Below are positions 37,480-47,470 of a stretch of DNA of 64,000 nt, in pieces (position 1 is the first letter of the stretch; each line of letters begins with the position of its first letter). A model generated the notes under the pieces. It made no database searches. It was not told the DNA's origin and saw only the letters and a program-made list of their open reading frames with translations. Made by a program: the position numbers and the translations under genes. Source of the stretch: Danxiaibacter flavus (lineage in GTDB: Bacteria > Bacteroidota > Bacteroidia > Chitinophagales > Chitinophagaceae); assembly GCF_041060425.1 (NCBI RefSeq), contig NZ_JAULBC010000007.1, forward strand, positions 124,001 to 188,000, read 5' to 3'.

Positions 37480-38679
37480 TCAGGCAGGGCCATTTTCTCC
37501 TGAAGTGGCCTGGCTTCCGCCATCTTCATCCATTAAGCTAAGGCAGCAATGAAAGGCAGATCCTTTGCCCGGCTGGCTTTCTACTTCTATAAAACCGCCA
37601 TGTGCTTCAACAATCTTCCGGCTTATTGTGAGGCCTATGCCGGAGCCTGGGTATTCTTTGCGGGGATGGATCTTTTCGAACAACATAAAGATCTTATCAG
37701 CATCTTCCTGCGCAAAACCAATACCGTTATCCCTAACTGTTATACACAAATACGCTTTCAGGTTTGTTCCATCTCCTCCTTTATCCTGTTGGCGTTCCAC
37801 ATTAGCAGCAGATATGGTTATCTTTGGAATGTTGCCATCCTGCTGAAATTTGAGGGCGTTGTCAATAAGATTATAGAGCAGATATTGCAACATTTGCCTC
37901 GAGCCATACATAACAGGCAGATCATGTGCTTCAATAACCGCCTGCCTGGCTGCTATTTTCTGACGCAGCGATTCCAATACGCGTTGCAATACTTCATTCA
38001 GATCAAATCTTTCGAGTTCATTTCCTATGCTGTTGGCTGCAGAAAAAGCGAGTATGTCATCCAGCAAAAGATTCATTTTAGTTAGTGAAGACTGCATGCG
38101 GCGCAAACCGGCTTTTCCATGATTGGTAAGATTGGCTCCTTCACTCCGCACCAGTAGTTCCAGCGAAGTATACAGTTTCTTAACGGGTTCTTTAAGATCA
38201 GTACTTGTTATTGATGTAAACGTTGCCAGTTCGGCCGTTGTTTTTTCCAGTTGTTGATACTGTTTTTTCAACAACTCATTCAGCTTGTGCAACTGTTGTT
38301 CAGCTTTTATCCTGTGCGCCACATCATGCATAATATTCATCACCCCTATCCGCTTACCGTCTTCATCCTCAAGCGGAATAAAATGATTCTCGTAATAATC
38401 ACGGTTGAATTTTCCCTCGGCGGCTGGTATAAAAGACTTTATTCCATCCATTGCAAGCCTGAAACCGCTCATTATCTCTTCATCCTGTTCTAATTGAGGA
38501 AACACTTTCAGCAGGTTCTTCCCCAGCACCTCATCACGTAATATTCCCGATAAAATTTCTGTTGTTTTATTCCAGGCAATTATTTTCCAATCAGTATCTA
38601 TGGCCATCAACCTGTCTATGCTGGCATCATTCATCATTTCAGCAATGTTGGCACTGATTTCATTCATTTTATCTAACAT
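37480..38679 (-). CDS. PAS histidine-kinase-like protein with Thr in place of the phospho-accepting His
   Basis: 399 residues from ATG 38679 (a GTG 16 codons upstream is less likely; GGGAAAGC precedes the ATG). One PAS domain at about 15-125 ('IDTDWKIIAWNKTTEILSG', 'IMHDVAHRIKAEQQ'), a coiled coil, a HisKA-like region and a full ATPase domain ('LIDNALKFQQDG', 'VRDNGIGF', 'GSGIGLTI'). The H-box reads 'ITSTDLKEPVKKLYTSLE': Thr160 replaces His while DLKEP is kept. It shares 'LYTSLELLV' and 'LLDDILAFS' with the His-less protein at 30956, so the two form a subfamily. The tail after 'FHCCLSLMDED' is short and polar. Confidence 0.87.
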   Translation of the reverse strand: MLDKMNEISANIAEMMNDASIDRLMAIDTDWKIIAWNKTTEILSGILRDEVLGKNLLKVFPQLEQDEEIMSGFRLAMDGIKSFIPAAEGKFNRDYYENHFIPLEDEDGKRIGVMNIMHDVAHRIKAEQQLHKLNELLKKQYQQLEKTTAELATFTSITSTDLKEPVKKLYTSLELLVRSEGANLTNHGKAGLRRMQSSLTKMNLLLDDILAFSAANSIGNELERFDLNEVLQRVLESLRQKIAARQAVIEAHDLPVMYGSRQMLQYLLYNLIDNALKFQQDGNIPKITISAANVERQQDKGGDGTNLKAYLCITVRDNGIGFAQEDADKIFMLFEKIHPRKEYPGSGIGLTISRKIVEAHGGFIEVESQPGKGSAFHCCLSLMDEDGGSQATSGENGPA

Positions 38680-39074
38680 AGCTTTCCCGTTTAAAACATC
38701 GTAAATATAACATGCTTTAACCTCCACGGCTACGGTTCTAAAATTAACTGAGAAACATTAGGGGCGTATGGTGCAACAGGCTGCCCCACTTACATTACAA
38801 AAAACAATGCTGCAACAAAGGTAAAATGTTTGTTCAATTTTTTAGGGGTATTTATGCAGCAAAAGCACAATATTGTTCAGCTGAGGACGTTTGCCGGTGT
38901 TGTGCTATTTTAAAATGCTGATTTTCTAAAAATATTCTTACCAAATGACATTGAGCTAAAGCCGGCAATGAATCTTTTAGGATAACCTGAACCTACCTCT
39001 GTGCAACGCTGCGTCTTCTCCTTGAACGCTGTGTAACCGTATTTTTCATTTATACCGAAACGGCCGAAGATAGT
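38680..39074. other. Intergenic region with a degenerate copy of the palindromic element
   Basis: Near 38900-38955 'AAAATGCTGATTTTCTA' and 'TTACCAAATGACATTGAGC' match the right half of the palindromic element at 10948. The rest is AT-rich; no gene is seen. Confidence 0.55.
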
Positions 39075-39326
39075 TTATCTAAACCCCTTAATATGCTCAA
39101 AAATAACAGCGCTCAACCGTTGCTCACTTTTGCCTGTTGTATTTGGAAATGGCGTTCGTTCTCCTTCTGAAAAAGTATTATCACACTCTTTTCCTAATAA
39201 ACTATCAAGTTTGTGATTCATGATCCGCACATGCAGCCTCGCACCGTCTCCTGTTTCACGCCGGCGCAAAATGGCAAAATATTCTTTGCCTTCAAATTCA
39301 AATGAAAAACTTGTTACATCACTCAT
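39075..39326 (-). CDS. Small protein of unknown function
   Basis: 83 residues, unrecognised. Starts with a beta-hairpin-like 'FSFEFEGKEYFAILRRRE', then a polar central loop and an amphipathic C-terminal helix ('LSAVIFEHIKGFR'). No cysteine pair or membrane helix. It sits alone between kinase genes. A real gene is likely because codon use and composition are protein-like, but no function can be proposed. Confidence 0.5.
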   Translation of the reverse strand: MSDVTSFSFEFEGKEYFAILRRRETGDGARLHVRIMNHKLDSLLGKECDNTFSEGERTPFPNTTGKSEQRLSAVIFEHIKGFR

Positions 39327-39940
39327 ACAACACTATTTAAAATTGAAGGAAAAATGCATTTTAAGTGGCTCAACTAAAATGCCAAAGGCGGAACTTTTTT
39401 ATAGTGCGCCGTACGCTCTCAAATGCAGTTTCACAAGTCACATATGCTCAATCAAGATTGCCGCAGCCCGCTTCTCCTTCTACAAAGTGTGTAAGTTTTT
39501 TCCAATTTTTAGGGAATTATATGCGCAGTTTCAACCCGGCCGCAAGCGTCGATTTTAATATTCGTTTTGCAGAACCAATATTATGAGTTTTCTTGGGTTT
39601 TTCTTTCGTTATATATTCCGTCAGAAAGAGACAACCAGATGCCATAGGTATTGTCGTTGCGGCGCCGCTTCTCCGCGTTCTCTGCGTGAAAAGTTTTGAA
39701 TTATTCTGGCACGATATTTTGAGTATATTAATCAGAAAAACGGTGATTCCTGACAACCCAAATTCATCCCGAAAGAGATAATAGAAGTTAACAGGATAAG
39801 CGTTTACGGGCTGTACGGCATTTTTTGTTGTACAGCTTTTTTTTACATGAAACAACAATGCCCCCTTGCTCCCGTTCCGGTTAAAATAAAATGCTTCCCT
39901 CATCATATTTTTCGCAATTTAGCTATTGAAAAAGCTGGCC
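39327..39940. other. Intergenic region with a plus-strand terminator and no gene
   Basis: Contains dispersed-repeat fragments (near 39660, 'TTCTCCGCGTTCTCTGCG') and open frames up to 129 codons with no protein-like composition. A good terminator lies at 39810-39844. Confidence 0.5.
39810..39844 (+). terminator. Rho-independent terminator without an obvious upstream gene
   Basis: GCTGTAC and GTACAGC form a 7-bp stem closed by a T-rich loop, then eight T. The nearest plus-strand gene upstream ends at 37476, so the terminator may end an unannotated small RNA within 39330-39810. Confidence 0.6.
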
Positions 39941-40546
39941 ATGAAAAAGCTCATTCCCTTTGCATTAATGCTGGCTACATTATCCGCTTGCACTAATCCG
40001 AACACACAAAATCAGTCTGATAGCGTCGGGAACGGCACCACCGAAGACAGTTTACAGGGAAAAATTTCCGGAACGCTAAATGACACAACATCACTTATCA
40101 ACAAAACTGCGGCGCTGGTAAAAACAACGCTATCCGATCTATACAAAGAGGATTTAGCTAAAAATGTGGTTGATACAGCCAGTCGAAAATTTATTTTCTC
40201 TGAACAGGATCTGAACGGCGACGGAAAGAATGAAATATTTGTTGGAACAACAGGCCCCTATTTTTGCGGCTCCGGGGGGTGTACCATTTTATTGCTGGAA
40301 AGCGACGGCAAACTGATTAACCGGTTTACGGTAATCGGTTATCCTGTGTTTGTTACAAGCGAAAAAACAAACGGATGGAACAATCTTGTTGTATCCAGCG
40401 ACAATAAAAAAAGACTTCTTAAATTTGATGGAAAGAAATATCCGGAAAATCCATCTGCGCAGCCAGTCTATTCTAAAACTGTAAACGATCAGCTACCCCG
40501 CGCGCTTGATATGGATAATGATCAAAACAGGTGGTTTACTTTTTGA
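39941..40546 (+). CDS. Lipoprotein of unknown function with a calcium-loop-like repeat
   Basis: 201 residues from ATG 39941; a TTG five codons upstream is less likely. Signal peptide with lipobox 'LATLSAC' (Cys17 lipidated), followed by a polar linker. 'DLNGDGKNEIFVGTTG' resembles the DxNGDG loop of FG-GAP/VCBS and dockerin-type proteins. A Cys pair follows ('FCGSGGC'). Probably an outer-membrane-facing lipoprotein with a small beta domain. It lies before the giant kinase gene, same strand, 219 bp apart. Confidence 0.75.
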   Translation: MKKLIPFALMLATLSACTNPNTQNQSDSVGNGTTEDSLQGKISGTLNDTTSLINKTAALVKTTLSDLYKEDLAKNVVDTASRKFIFSEQDLNGDGKNEIFVGTTGPYFCGSGGCTILLLESDGKLINRFTVIGYPVFVTSEKTNGWNNLVVSSDNKKRLLKFDGKKYPENPSAQPVYSKTVNDQLPRALDMDNDQNRWFTF

Positions 40547-40765
40547 GTCGGCGTTCAATGTATCTTTCTAGCACGATAAAACCGGTTTTTCAAAGCTTAG
40601 GCGTTACCAATCAGTATATATTTGCATGAACAATGATGCGTTATGCGGGTCTGGCTGATAAATGCTGCGTAGGATAAAAATGGGCTAACATACTCATTGC
40701 AGCTTGTGTTTGAACGACACAATTTTATTTACTAAATGCTCATACTTTACAGAGCTTTGAACATT

Positions 40766-43700
40766 ATGAAATCGTCTGATCAATCTAACGAAGGAAACGA
40801 ATCCGAAATCAACAAGCCGGAACGGCATGGCTTTCTAATAGCAGGTGTAGGCGCCTCCGCGGGCGGCATTCTTGCACTGAAAAATTTCTTCGCGCATGTT
40901 CCTGCCGACTCGGGCATTGCATATGTGGTGATATTGCACTTATCTCCTGATCATGACAGCAAGCTTGCAGAGGTATTGCAACAAACGGCAAAGATCCCCG
41001 TATCCCAGGTTACTGAAAAGACAACCGTAAAACCGAACAGGGTATATGTTGTACCGCCCAACCAGCATCTGTCAATGAAGAATGACGAGATAATCGTTAG
41101 TCAGAATATGCAGGTGGCTGACCGCAGGGCGCCCATTGATATATTTTTCAGAACACTGGCAGAATCCCAGGGGGCCAACGCCGTATGTGTAGTTTTATCG
41201 GGTACCGGTGCCAATGGGTCTATGGGCCTTAAGCATATAAAAGAAAAGGGAGGTGCCGCTTTTGTTCAGAACCCGAGAGAGGCTGAGTTTAATGAAATGC
41301 CCCGTAACGCCATTTCAACCGATATGGTGGATGCCATTTTACCTGTTGCAGAAATTCCAGGGAAAATACTGGCCTACAAAAATAATCTGGGCACGGTTCA
41401 TATTTCAATTGATGCAGGCAAACGGCCGGAAGACCAGCAGAATGCGTTAAGAGAGATTTTTACACAGTTAAGAATAAAAACAGGTCACGATTTTACCAAT
41501 TACAAACGCCCAACACTCATCCGCCGGATAGAGCGCCGTATAACGGTAAAAAACCTGCCGGACCTGCAATCGTATGCCACATACATTCAGCAACATCCGG
41601 AAGAAACAACTGCCTTGTTAAAAGATCTGCTCATTTCTGTGACAAATTTTTTCCGTGATAAAAAAGCATTTGAAGCCATTCAGGCCGAAGTTCTTCCACC
41701 GATCATCCATCAGAAAAACGCCGAAGAACAGGTAAGGATTTGGGTAGCAGGATGCGCAACGGGCGAAGAGGCGTACTCAATGGCTATCATGTGTGCTGAG
41801 CAAACGCTGAATGTTATTGATGCTCCCAAGATCCAGATCTTTGCAACGGATATAGATGAGGATGCAATAGCGCATGCACGTGAGGGTTTTTATACCATTA
41901 ACGATGCGGCAGATGTATCAGCCGAAAGGCTAAGACGTTTCTTTAATAAGGAGGGCGACGGTTACCGGGTTAGAAGGGAAATAAGGGAAATGGTGCTTTT
42001 TGCCAATCACAATTTTATTAAGGATCCTCCGTTCTCGCACCTGGACCTGGTGGCTTGCCGCAACGTGCTGATCTATCTGAACCGGTCCGCCCAGGAGCGT
42101 GTACTGGAAACATTTCACTTTGCACTGAACCCTGAAGGTTACCTGTTTCTTGGCACATCCGAATCTGCCGATGGAATGAATAACCTTTACACTATTTATA
42201 GCAGGGAGCATCACATCTTCAAAAGCAGGCAGGTAAGCATGAGGGCTTATCCTGTACCGGACTCCGTACCAATGCTCCGCATTGAACAATCGACTGCACT
42301 TGAAAGTGCTAAAGAAAAGAATCACAGAACACTGGAACGCATTACATATGGAGATCTGCATCTGCGATTGTTGGAACAGTATGCACCACCCTCTGTAGTG
42401 ATCAATGAAGAATATGACATCGTTCACCTCTCCGACCGGATTTCACCTTATCTGCAACTCGGTGGCGGGGAGCCTTCACAAAACCTGTTGAAATTAGTAC
42501 GACAGGAATTAAGGCTTGAATTGCGTTCAGCATTGTACCAGGCCATTCAGCAAAGAACAGCCGTTGATGCAAAAGGCCTTCGCGTAAAAATTGAAAACCG
42601 GATTGAAACCATCAATCTGCATGTCCGGCCCGTGCTGCGTGATAAAGATATAGCAAGGGGCTTCATACTGGTAATTTTTGAAAAAACTGAAGAGGAACCC
42701 GATAACAAAGAAATAGTCATATCATCAGAGCTGGCAGTATCGCAACACCTGGAAGAAGAACTGATGCGGTTGAAATCCCAGCTCCGCAGTTCCAATGAAC
42801 AACACGAGTTTCAGGCTGAAGAATTAAAGGCATCAAATGAAGAGTTGCAGGCAATGAATGAGGAGTTGCGTTCTGCAGCGGAAGAACTGGAAACAAGCAA
42901 GGAAGAGCTGCAATCCATGAACGAAGAATTGAGGACGGTAAACCAGGAATTGAAGGTAAAGATTGAAGAAACCAGCTTTACCAGCAATAACCTGCAAAAC
43001 CTGATCAATTCAGCAAACATAGGAACGATCTTCCTGGACAGAAGCCTGCGAATAGCGCTTTTCACCCCTGCTATACGTGAGATCTTCAATCTTATTCCTG
43101 CTGATTATGGCAGGCCTCTTTCCGATATAACACACAAGTTAGAATACAATTACCTGCTGGATGATGCTGATACCGTGTTGGAAAAATTGAATACCATTGA
43201 ACGGGAGGTAACTACTGCAGATGGCCGCGATTATATTATGCGTGTACTGCCCTATCGGACCACTGAAGATCAGATTAACGGCGTAGTGATCACTTTTATT
43301 GATATACATACCCGCAAGCAGGCGGAAGAAGCGTTAAGGCAGTCTGAAAGAAAATACCGGACACTGTTCAACTCTATTGATGAAGGCTTTAGTACAGTGG
43401 AAGTGATCTTTAATGAAACACAAACACCTGTTGACTACCGGTTTATTGTTGTAAATCCGGCGTTTGAAAGACAAACCGGGTTAAATAATGCGGTTGGAAA
43501 AAGAATTCGTGAGATTGCTCCCCTGCACGAAAGTTTTTGGTTTGAAATATTCGGCAAAGTAGCCCTGACCGGCGAACCGCAACGATTTGAAAATCATTCG
43601 CGGGAACAGGGACACTATTATGATGTGTATGCCTTCCGCATAGGAGAACCATCGGAGCGGCTTGTGGGAGTTTTGTTTAATGACATTACCGAACGCAAAA

Positions 43701-45769
43701 AAGCAGAAAAAGTTTTACATAACAGTGCTGTTCACCACACCTTTTTATTAAAGCTGAACGATGCCTTGCGTAATGTGACTGATGCCGGCGAAATAATGTC
43801 GAAATCAGCCATGCTGCTGGGGAACCACCTGCTTGCAGACAATGTGGGCTATGCTGAAATGGATACTAAAGGAGAGCAATTAACCATTCAAAACGATTGG
43901 GTGTACGAGCAAATGCCAAGCCTGGCAGGAACTTATAACCTGAACAATTTCGGCGAACTGGGAAAAAAATTTCAATCAGGCCACACTATCATTAGCAGGG
44001 AAGCATCCCTGGATGACCGCAAAGATCTTGCCGCCGGTTTTCAATCTACTCAGCTGGCAACAAGTGTTATTACTCCTTTGAATAAAAGTGGCAAACTGGT
44101 TTCAATTCTGTTTGTACATCAAAAAAATGCCAGGGAGTGGACGGAAGAAGAAGTTAAAATAATTGAAGAGGTCGCCAACCGCACATGGCTTTTTGTTAAA
44201 CAGGCCCGTACGGAAGAAAACCTTCGCCAAAGTGAGGCGCAAACAGCATTTTTATTAAAGTTTAATGACAGGGTGCGCGGTGCAGACCCTCATACCGTGT
44301 TATCTACTGCATTGCAAATGCTTGGGGAACACCTGAATGTATCACGGGTCGGTTATGGCGAAGTGAATAAAGATCAACAGCATGTAAGTGTTGAAATGGA
44401 TTGGACCAACGGTAGCCTGCCCCATATGGAAGGAGCCGTAGACATTTCAGCATTCAGTTCTTCGGCACTGGAAAAGTTCCATTCAAATCTTTCATGGAGC
44501 AGGGAAAATGGCGTCGTTTCCAGGGCTACAAATGAGGTTGCCTTGCCTGAAGTATCGGACGCCACTGCGGCCGCATATGTTCCGGTTGTAAAGAAGGGAA
44601 GCTGGGTTGCACTGCTATTTGTCCATCATGCCCAACCCAGAGCCTGGACCTCGTTTGAAACAGATTTGATGAGGGAGGTAGCGGACCGCACCATGAGCGC
44701 CATTGAAAGAGCAAAAATTCAGACAGAACTGATTGAAAGTGAAGAGCGCGTGAGGCTCGCGACGGATGTTGCAAAAATGTTCTCCTGGGAATACGATTTT
44801 AAAACAAAGACCATCAAGTATTCTGAAAATACTGCTCGTATTACCGGGTTGCAGCCCCACGAAAATTTTGACGAAAATATCCGGTTCATTCACCGGGATG
44901 ATCAATCTCTGATTACAAAAAACATTGAGTTAGCCATCAGAACAAATGGCAGGTTCGATTTTGAGATAAGACTTAAGCGCGGCGAAGCACGATCTGAATG
45001 GTACAGGATTTCCGGCGCTGTGATTAAGGACAGGACGGACAAACCTCTTCGCGCGGTGGGCGTAGCTCAAAACATAACGGAACAAAAAGCATTACAACAA
45101 CAAAAAGATGATTTTATAGGTATTGCCAGCCATGAATTAAAAACGCCTGTAACAAGCATTAAAACTTATACCGAGGTATTGCAGGAATTGTTTGAAAAGG
45201 CAAAGGACATGGAAAAAGCAGACCTGATGCATAAGCTGGATGAGCAGGTGGATCGTCTTACCGAATTGATAAAAGCCTTACTCGACACAACCAAGATTGC
45301 GGAAGGGCAATTACCTCTCATTAAAGAAAGACTTGATCTGAATACTGTATTAAGTGAAGAAATTCATGAGCTTACTGCAGTGGCAAACAAGCACCACATT
45401 GTATTTAATCCGGGCAAAATAAAACCAGTTGAGATAGACCGTGAGCGCATTAACCAGGTTATCAGCAATCTTGTAACAAATGCAATTAAATACTCGCCTG
45501 AAGGCAGTGAAATTGTAGTTACATCGGAGGAATATCAAAAAGGCGTAAAAGTGACCATTCGTGATCAAGGAATAGGTATTGCGCCGGAGCTTCTTGAAAA
45601 GGTATTTGAACGGTTTTTCCGTGTAAATAATTCACAGGTTAACACGTTTCCGGGGATGGGACTGGGACTTTATATCACGGCCGGGATAATCAACAGGCAT
45701 AATGGTACGGTTCATGTGGAAAGTAAAGTTGGGGAAGGTTCCATATTTTACTTTACACTGCCCTATTAA
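40766..45769 (+). CDS. CheB-CheR-PAS-GAF-GAF-PAS histidine kinase (giant hybrid)
   Basis: About 1667 residues from ATG 40766 (an ATG ten codons earlier is less likely). Order: CheB methylesterase at about 20-205 ('GVGASAGG' Ser, 'LHLSPDH' His), CheR methyltransferase at about 220-485 (SAM motif 'VAGCATGEEAYS' near 327, 'ACRNVLIYL'), a heptad coiled coil at about 655-745, PAS at about 750-860, PAS at about 865-985, two GAF domains at about 990-1310, PAS at about 1320-1435, HisKA with 'IASHELKTPVTSIKTY' (His1456), and ATPase ('NAIKYSPEG', 'DQGIGIAPELL', 'GMGLGLYI'). The CheB catalytic Asp is replaced by Asn150 in 'SGTGANGSMG'. Such fusions are known in Bacteroidota and are not tied to flagella. 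No MCP is in the window. Confidence 0.92.
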   Translation: MKSSDQSNEGNESEINKPERHGFLIAGVGASAGGILALKNFFAHVPADSGIAYVVILHLSPDHDSKLAEVLQQTAKIPVSQVTEKTTVKPNRVYVVPPNQHLSMKNDEIIVSQNMQVADRRAPIDIFFRTLAESQGANAVCVVLSGTGANGSMGLKHIKEKGGAAFVQNPREAEFNEMPRNAISTDMVDAILPVAEIPGKILAYKNNLGTVHISIDAGKRPEDQQNALREIFTQLRIKTGHDFTNYKRPTLIRRIERRITVKNLPDLQSYATYIQQHPEETTALLKDLLISVTNFFRDKKAFEAIQAEVLPPIIHQKNAEEQVRIWVAGCATGEEAYSMAIMCAEQTLNVIDAPKIQIFATDIDEDAIAHAREGFYTINDAADVSAERLRRFFNKEGDGYRVRREIREMVLFANHNFIKDPPFSHLDLVACRNVLIYLNRSAQERVLETFHFALNPEGYLFLGTSESADGMNNLYTIYSREHHIFKSRQVSMRAYPVPDSVPMLRIEQSTALESAKEKNHRTLERITYGDLHLRLLEQYAPPSVVINEEYDIVHLSDRISPYLQLGGGEPSQNLLKLVRQELRLELRSALYQAIQQRTAVDAKGLRVKIENRIETINLHVRPVLRDKDIARGFILVIFEKTEEEPDNKEIVISSELAVSQHLEEELMRLKSQLRSSNEQHEFQAEELKASNEELQAMNEELRSAAEELETSKEELQSMNEELRTVNQELKVKIEETSFTSNNLQNLINSANIGTIFLDRSLRIALFTPAIREIFNLIPADYGRPLSDITHKLEYNYLLDDADTVLEKLNTIEREVTTADGRDYIMRVLPYRTTEDQINGVVITFIDIHTRKQAEEALRQSERKYRTLFNSIDEGFSTVEVIFNETQTPVDYRFIVVNPAFERQTGLNNAVGKRIREIAPLHESFWFEIFGKVALTGEPQRFENHSREQGHYYDVYAFRIGEPSERLVGVLFNDITERKKAEKVLHNSAVHHTFLLKLNDALRNVTDAGEIMSKSAMLLGNHLLADNVGYAEMDTKGEQLTIQNDWVYEQMPSLAGTYNLNNFGELGKKFQSGHTIISREASLDDRKDLAAGFQSTQLATSVITPLNKSGKLVSILFVHQKNAREWTEEEVKIIEEVANRTWLFVKQARTEENLRQSEAQTAFLLKFNDRVRGADPHTVLSTALQMLGEHLNVSRVGYGEVNKDQQHVSVEMDWTNGSLPHMEGAVDISAFSSSALEKFHSNLSWSRENGVVSRATNEVALPEVSDATAAAYVPVVKKGSWVALLFVHHAQPRAWTSFETDLMREVADRTMSAIERAKIQTELIESEERVRLATDVAKMFSWEYDFKTKTIKYSENTARITGLQPHENFDENIRFIHRDDQSLITKNIELAIRTNGRFDFEIRLKRGEARSEWYRISGAVIKDRTDKPLRAVGVAQNITEQKALQQQKDDFIGIASHELKTPVTSIKTYTEVLQELFEKAKDMEKADLMHKLDEQVDRLTELIKALLDTTKIAEGQLPLIKERLDLNTVLSEEIHELTAVANKHHIVFNPGKIKPVEIDRERINQVISNLVTNAIKYSPEGSEIVVTSEEYQKGVKVTIRDQGIGIAPELLEKVFERFFRVNNSQVNTFPGMGLGLYITAGIINRHNGTVHVESKVGEGSIFYFTLPY

Positions 45770-45784
45770 GCCAGGAAACGCCTT

Positions 45785-46138
45785 ATGATACACATTGCTA
45801 TTGCAGAAGATAATCCCGGAATTCAACAGGCCTTACAACTATGCCTGGAGCAGTCCGGTTTCAGGGTCTCTATTTACGGTAACGGAGAACACCTGATAAA
45901 AGACGATCTGGATCTGCCAGACTTATTTATTCTTGACAAACAACTTTCCGGAATAAATGGGCTTGATATATGCCGTCATTTAAAACTTAAAGCGACTACC
46001 AGGAACATTCCTGTGATCATGCTTTCCGCCGATCCATATATAGCCGGACTGGCCAGAACGGCGGGCGCGGATGACTATCTTGAAAAACCATTTACCATTC
46101 AAAGACTTCGCGAAATGATAGCCAAGCATACTGCCTGA
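45785..46138 (+). CDS. Receiver-only response regulator (CheY-like)
   Basis: 117 residues. 'IAEDNPG' supplies the acidic pocket, Asp51 in 'FILDKQLSG' is the phospho-acceptor, 'IMLSAD' the switch, and 'YLEKPF' the Lys. It starts 15 bp after the giant hybrid kinase and is surely co-transcribed, so it is its probable phospho-acceptor. Same length, same Asp position and near-identical spacing as the orphan at 10086. No output domain, so it must act by protein contact or as a phosphate relay. Confidence 0.92.
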   Translation: MIHIAIAEDNPGIQQALQLCLEQSGFRVSIYGNGEHLIKDDLDLPDLFILDKQLSGINGLDICRHLKLKATTRNIPVIMLSADPYIAGLARTAGADDYLEKPFTIQRLREMIAKHTA

Positions 46139-46411
46139 TATTAGTATTTCCCCATTTTTATTAAGTCATTGATGTCGCAGGTGAAACATTCTGATGCGGA
46201 AGTTTAACTCAACATTTTTACAACAACTGCCACTTAATAATTATCATGCTCCATTGGCTAAGTTTTTGAGGTAATTACACTACCTGACAGCAGATCAATG
46301 GCTTGATTACCCCCATTCTTTAAGAAGCAATTACCCATCTTACGCAACATACAAAGCCTGGTAAAAATTGGATGCTGAGTGGATTTTCAGGCATGGTTTA
46401 AATGTTATGAC

Positions 46412-47470
46412 ATGGCAAAAAAAAATATTATCGTAATCGGTGCTTCTGCAGGGGGATATGACGCTCTTCTCAAACTTCTTGGAGGATTGCAGGAAGATAT
46501 TGATGCTGCTATTTTTATTGTATGGCACATGTCCCCTGAAATAAAAGGGTTCTTGCCAAATGCAATTAACAAAGTAACAAAATTGATTGCAGCAAATGCA
46601 ACAGACAGGGAGGCAATAACAACAGGTCACATTTACGTAGCTCCTCCGGACAGGCACCTTATTGTAGAGCATGGCCGCATGAGAATAACAAAGGGACCAA
46701 AAGAAAACAGGTTCAGGCCTGCCGTCGATCCGCTTTTCCGGTCTGCGGCATATAGCTATGGCCCACGTGTTATTGGCATAATATTATCCGGAGCATTAGA
46801 TGATGGTACCGCGGGGCTGTGGGCAATAAAAGAACAGGGCGGCACAGCCATTGTACAGGATCCTAATGAAGCTGAAGTAAAGTCTATGCCTGAAAATGCG
46901 CTTCAGCAGGTTAACGTTGATTATTGTTTGCCGGTGTCAGAAATGCCTGAACTGCTATACCGGTTAACACAGGAATCAGCAGCAGTTGATAACGGTAACC
47001 AGACAATCAATCCGATCATGGAACGTGAAGTACAGATTGCAACAGAGGGAGAAGCTGCGTTAACGAATGTGACTCCTATTGGAGTACCGACAAATATTAC
47101 CTGCCCGGAATGCAGTGGAGTACTTTCCGCAATTATCGAAAATGACCGCGTACGTTACCGGTGTCACACGGGTCATGCTTTTTCGGCAGACAGCCTGTTA
47201 GCTTCTGTTGGTGAAACCATTGAGAAAAATTTATGGCAGGTGGTAAGAAGCATTAAAGAAAGCATTTTCCTACTCAACCACATCGGAGATCATTTTGCGG
47301 AAGCCAACAATCCGCGCCTTGCCGCACTTTACTTCAACAAAAGCAAAGAAGCTTCCAAACGTGTGAAATTGGTTCAGCAAGCCTTGCAAACACATGAGCA
47401 CATGACAACGGAATCAATCGAATACGAAGCCGAAAAACCTAAGGGCTCACCTGTCGGCAGCAATGAATAA
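46412..47470 (+). CDS. Stand-alone CheB-type methylesterase domain protein with zinc-ribbon tail
   Basis: 352 residues from ATG 46412 (a GTG 11 codons earlier is less likely). No receiver domain. The CheB catalytic triad is complete: Ser in 'IGASAGGYDALL', His in 'VWHMSPE', Asp in 'SGALDDGTAG'. Residues 175-230 are a linker, then a putative zinc site 'CPECSG' with 'RCHTGHAFS' at about 230-265, and an all-helical C-terminus. In contrast to the giant hybrid, this enzyme looks active. With no MCP present its substrate is open; proteins of the local signalling set are candidates (inference). Confidence 0.87.
   Translation: MAKKNIIVIGASAGGYDALLKLLGGLQEDIDAAIFIVWHMSPEIKGFLPNAINKVTKLIAANATDREAITTGHIYVAPPDRHLIVEHGRMRITKGPKENRFRPAVDPLFRSAAYSYGPRVIGIILSGALDDGTAGLWAIKEQGGTAIVQDPNEAEVKSMPENALQQVNVDYCLPVSEMPELLYRLTQESAAVDNGNQTINPIMEREVQIATEGEAALTNVTPIGVPTNITCPECSGVLSAIIENDRVRYRCHTGHAFSADSLLASVGETIEKNLWQVVRSIKESIFLLNHIGDHFAEANNPRLAALYFNKSKEASKRVKLVQQALQTHEHMTTESIEYEAEKPKGSPVGSNE

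Noticed and set aside
39517..39906. 129-codon open frame, minus strand
   Set aside because: Crosses the terminator at 39810 and a dispersed-repeat fragment; composition is not protein-like.
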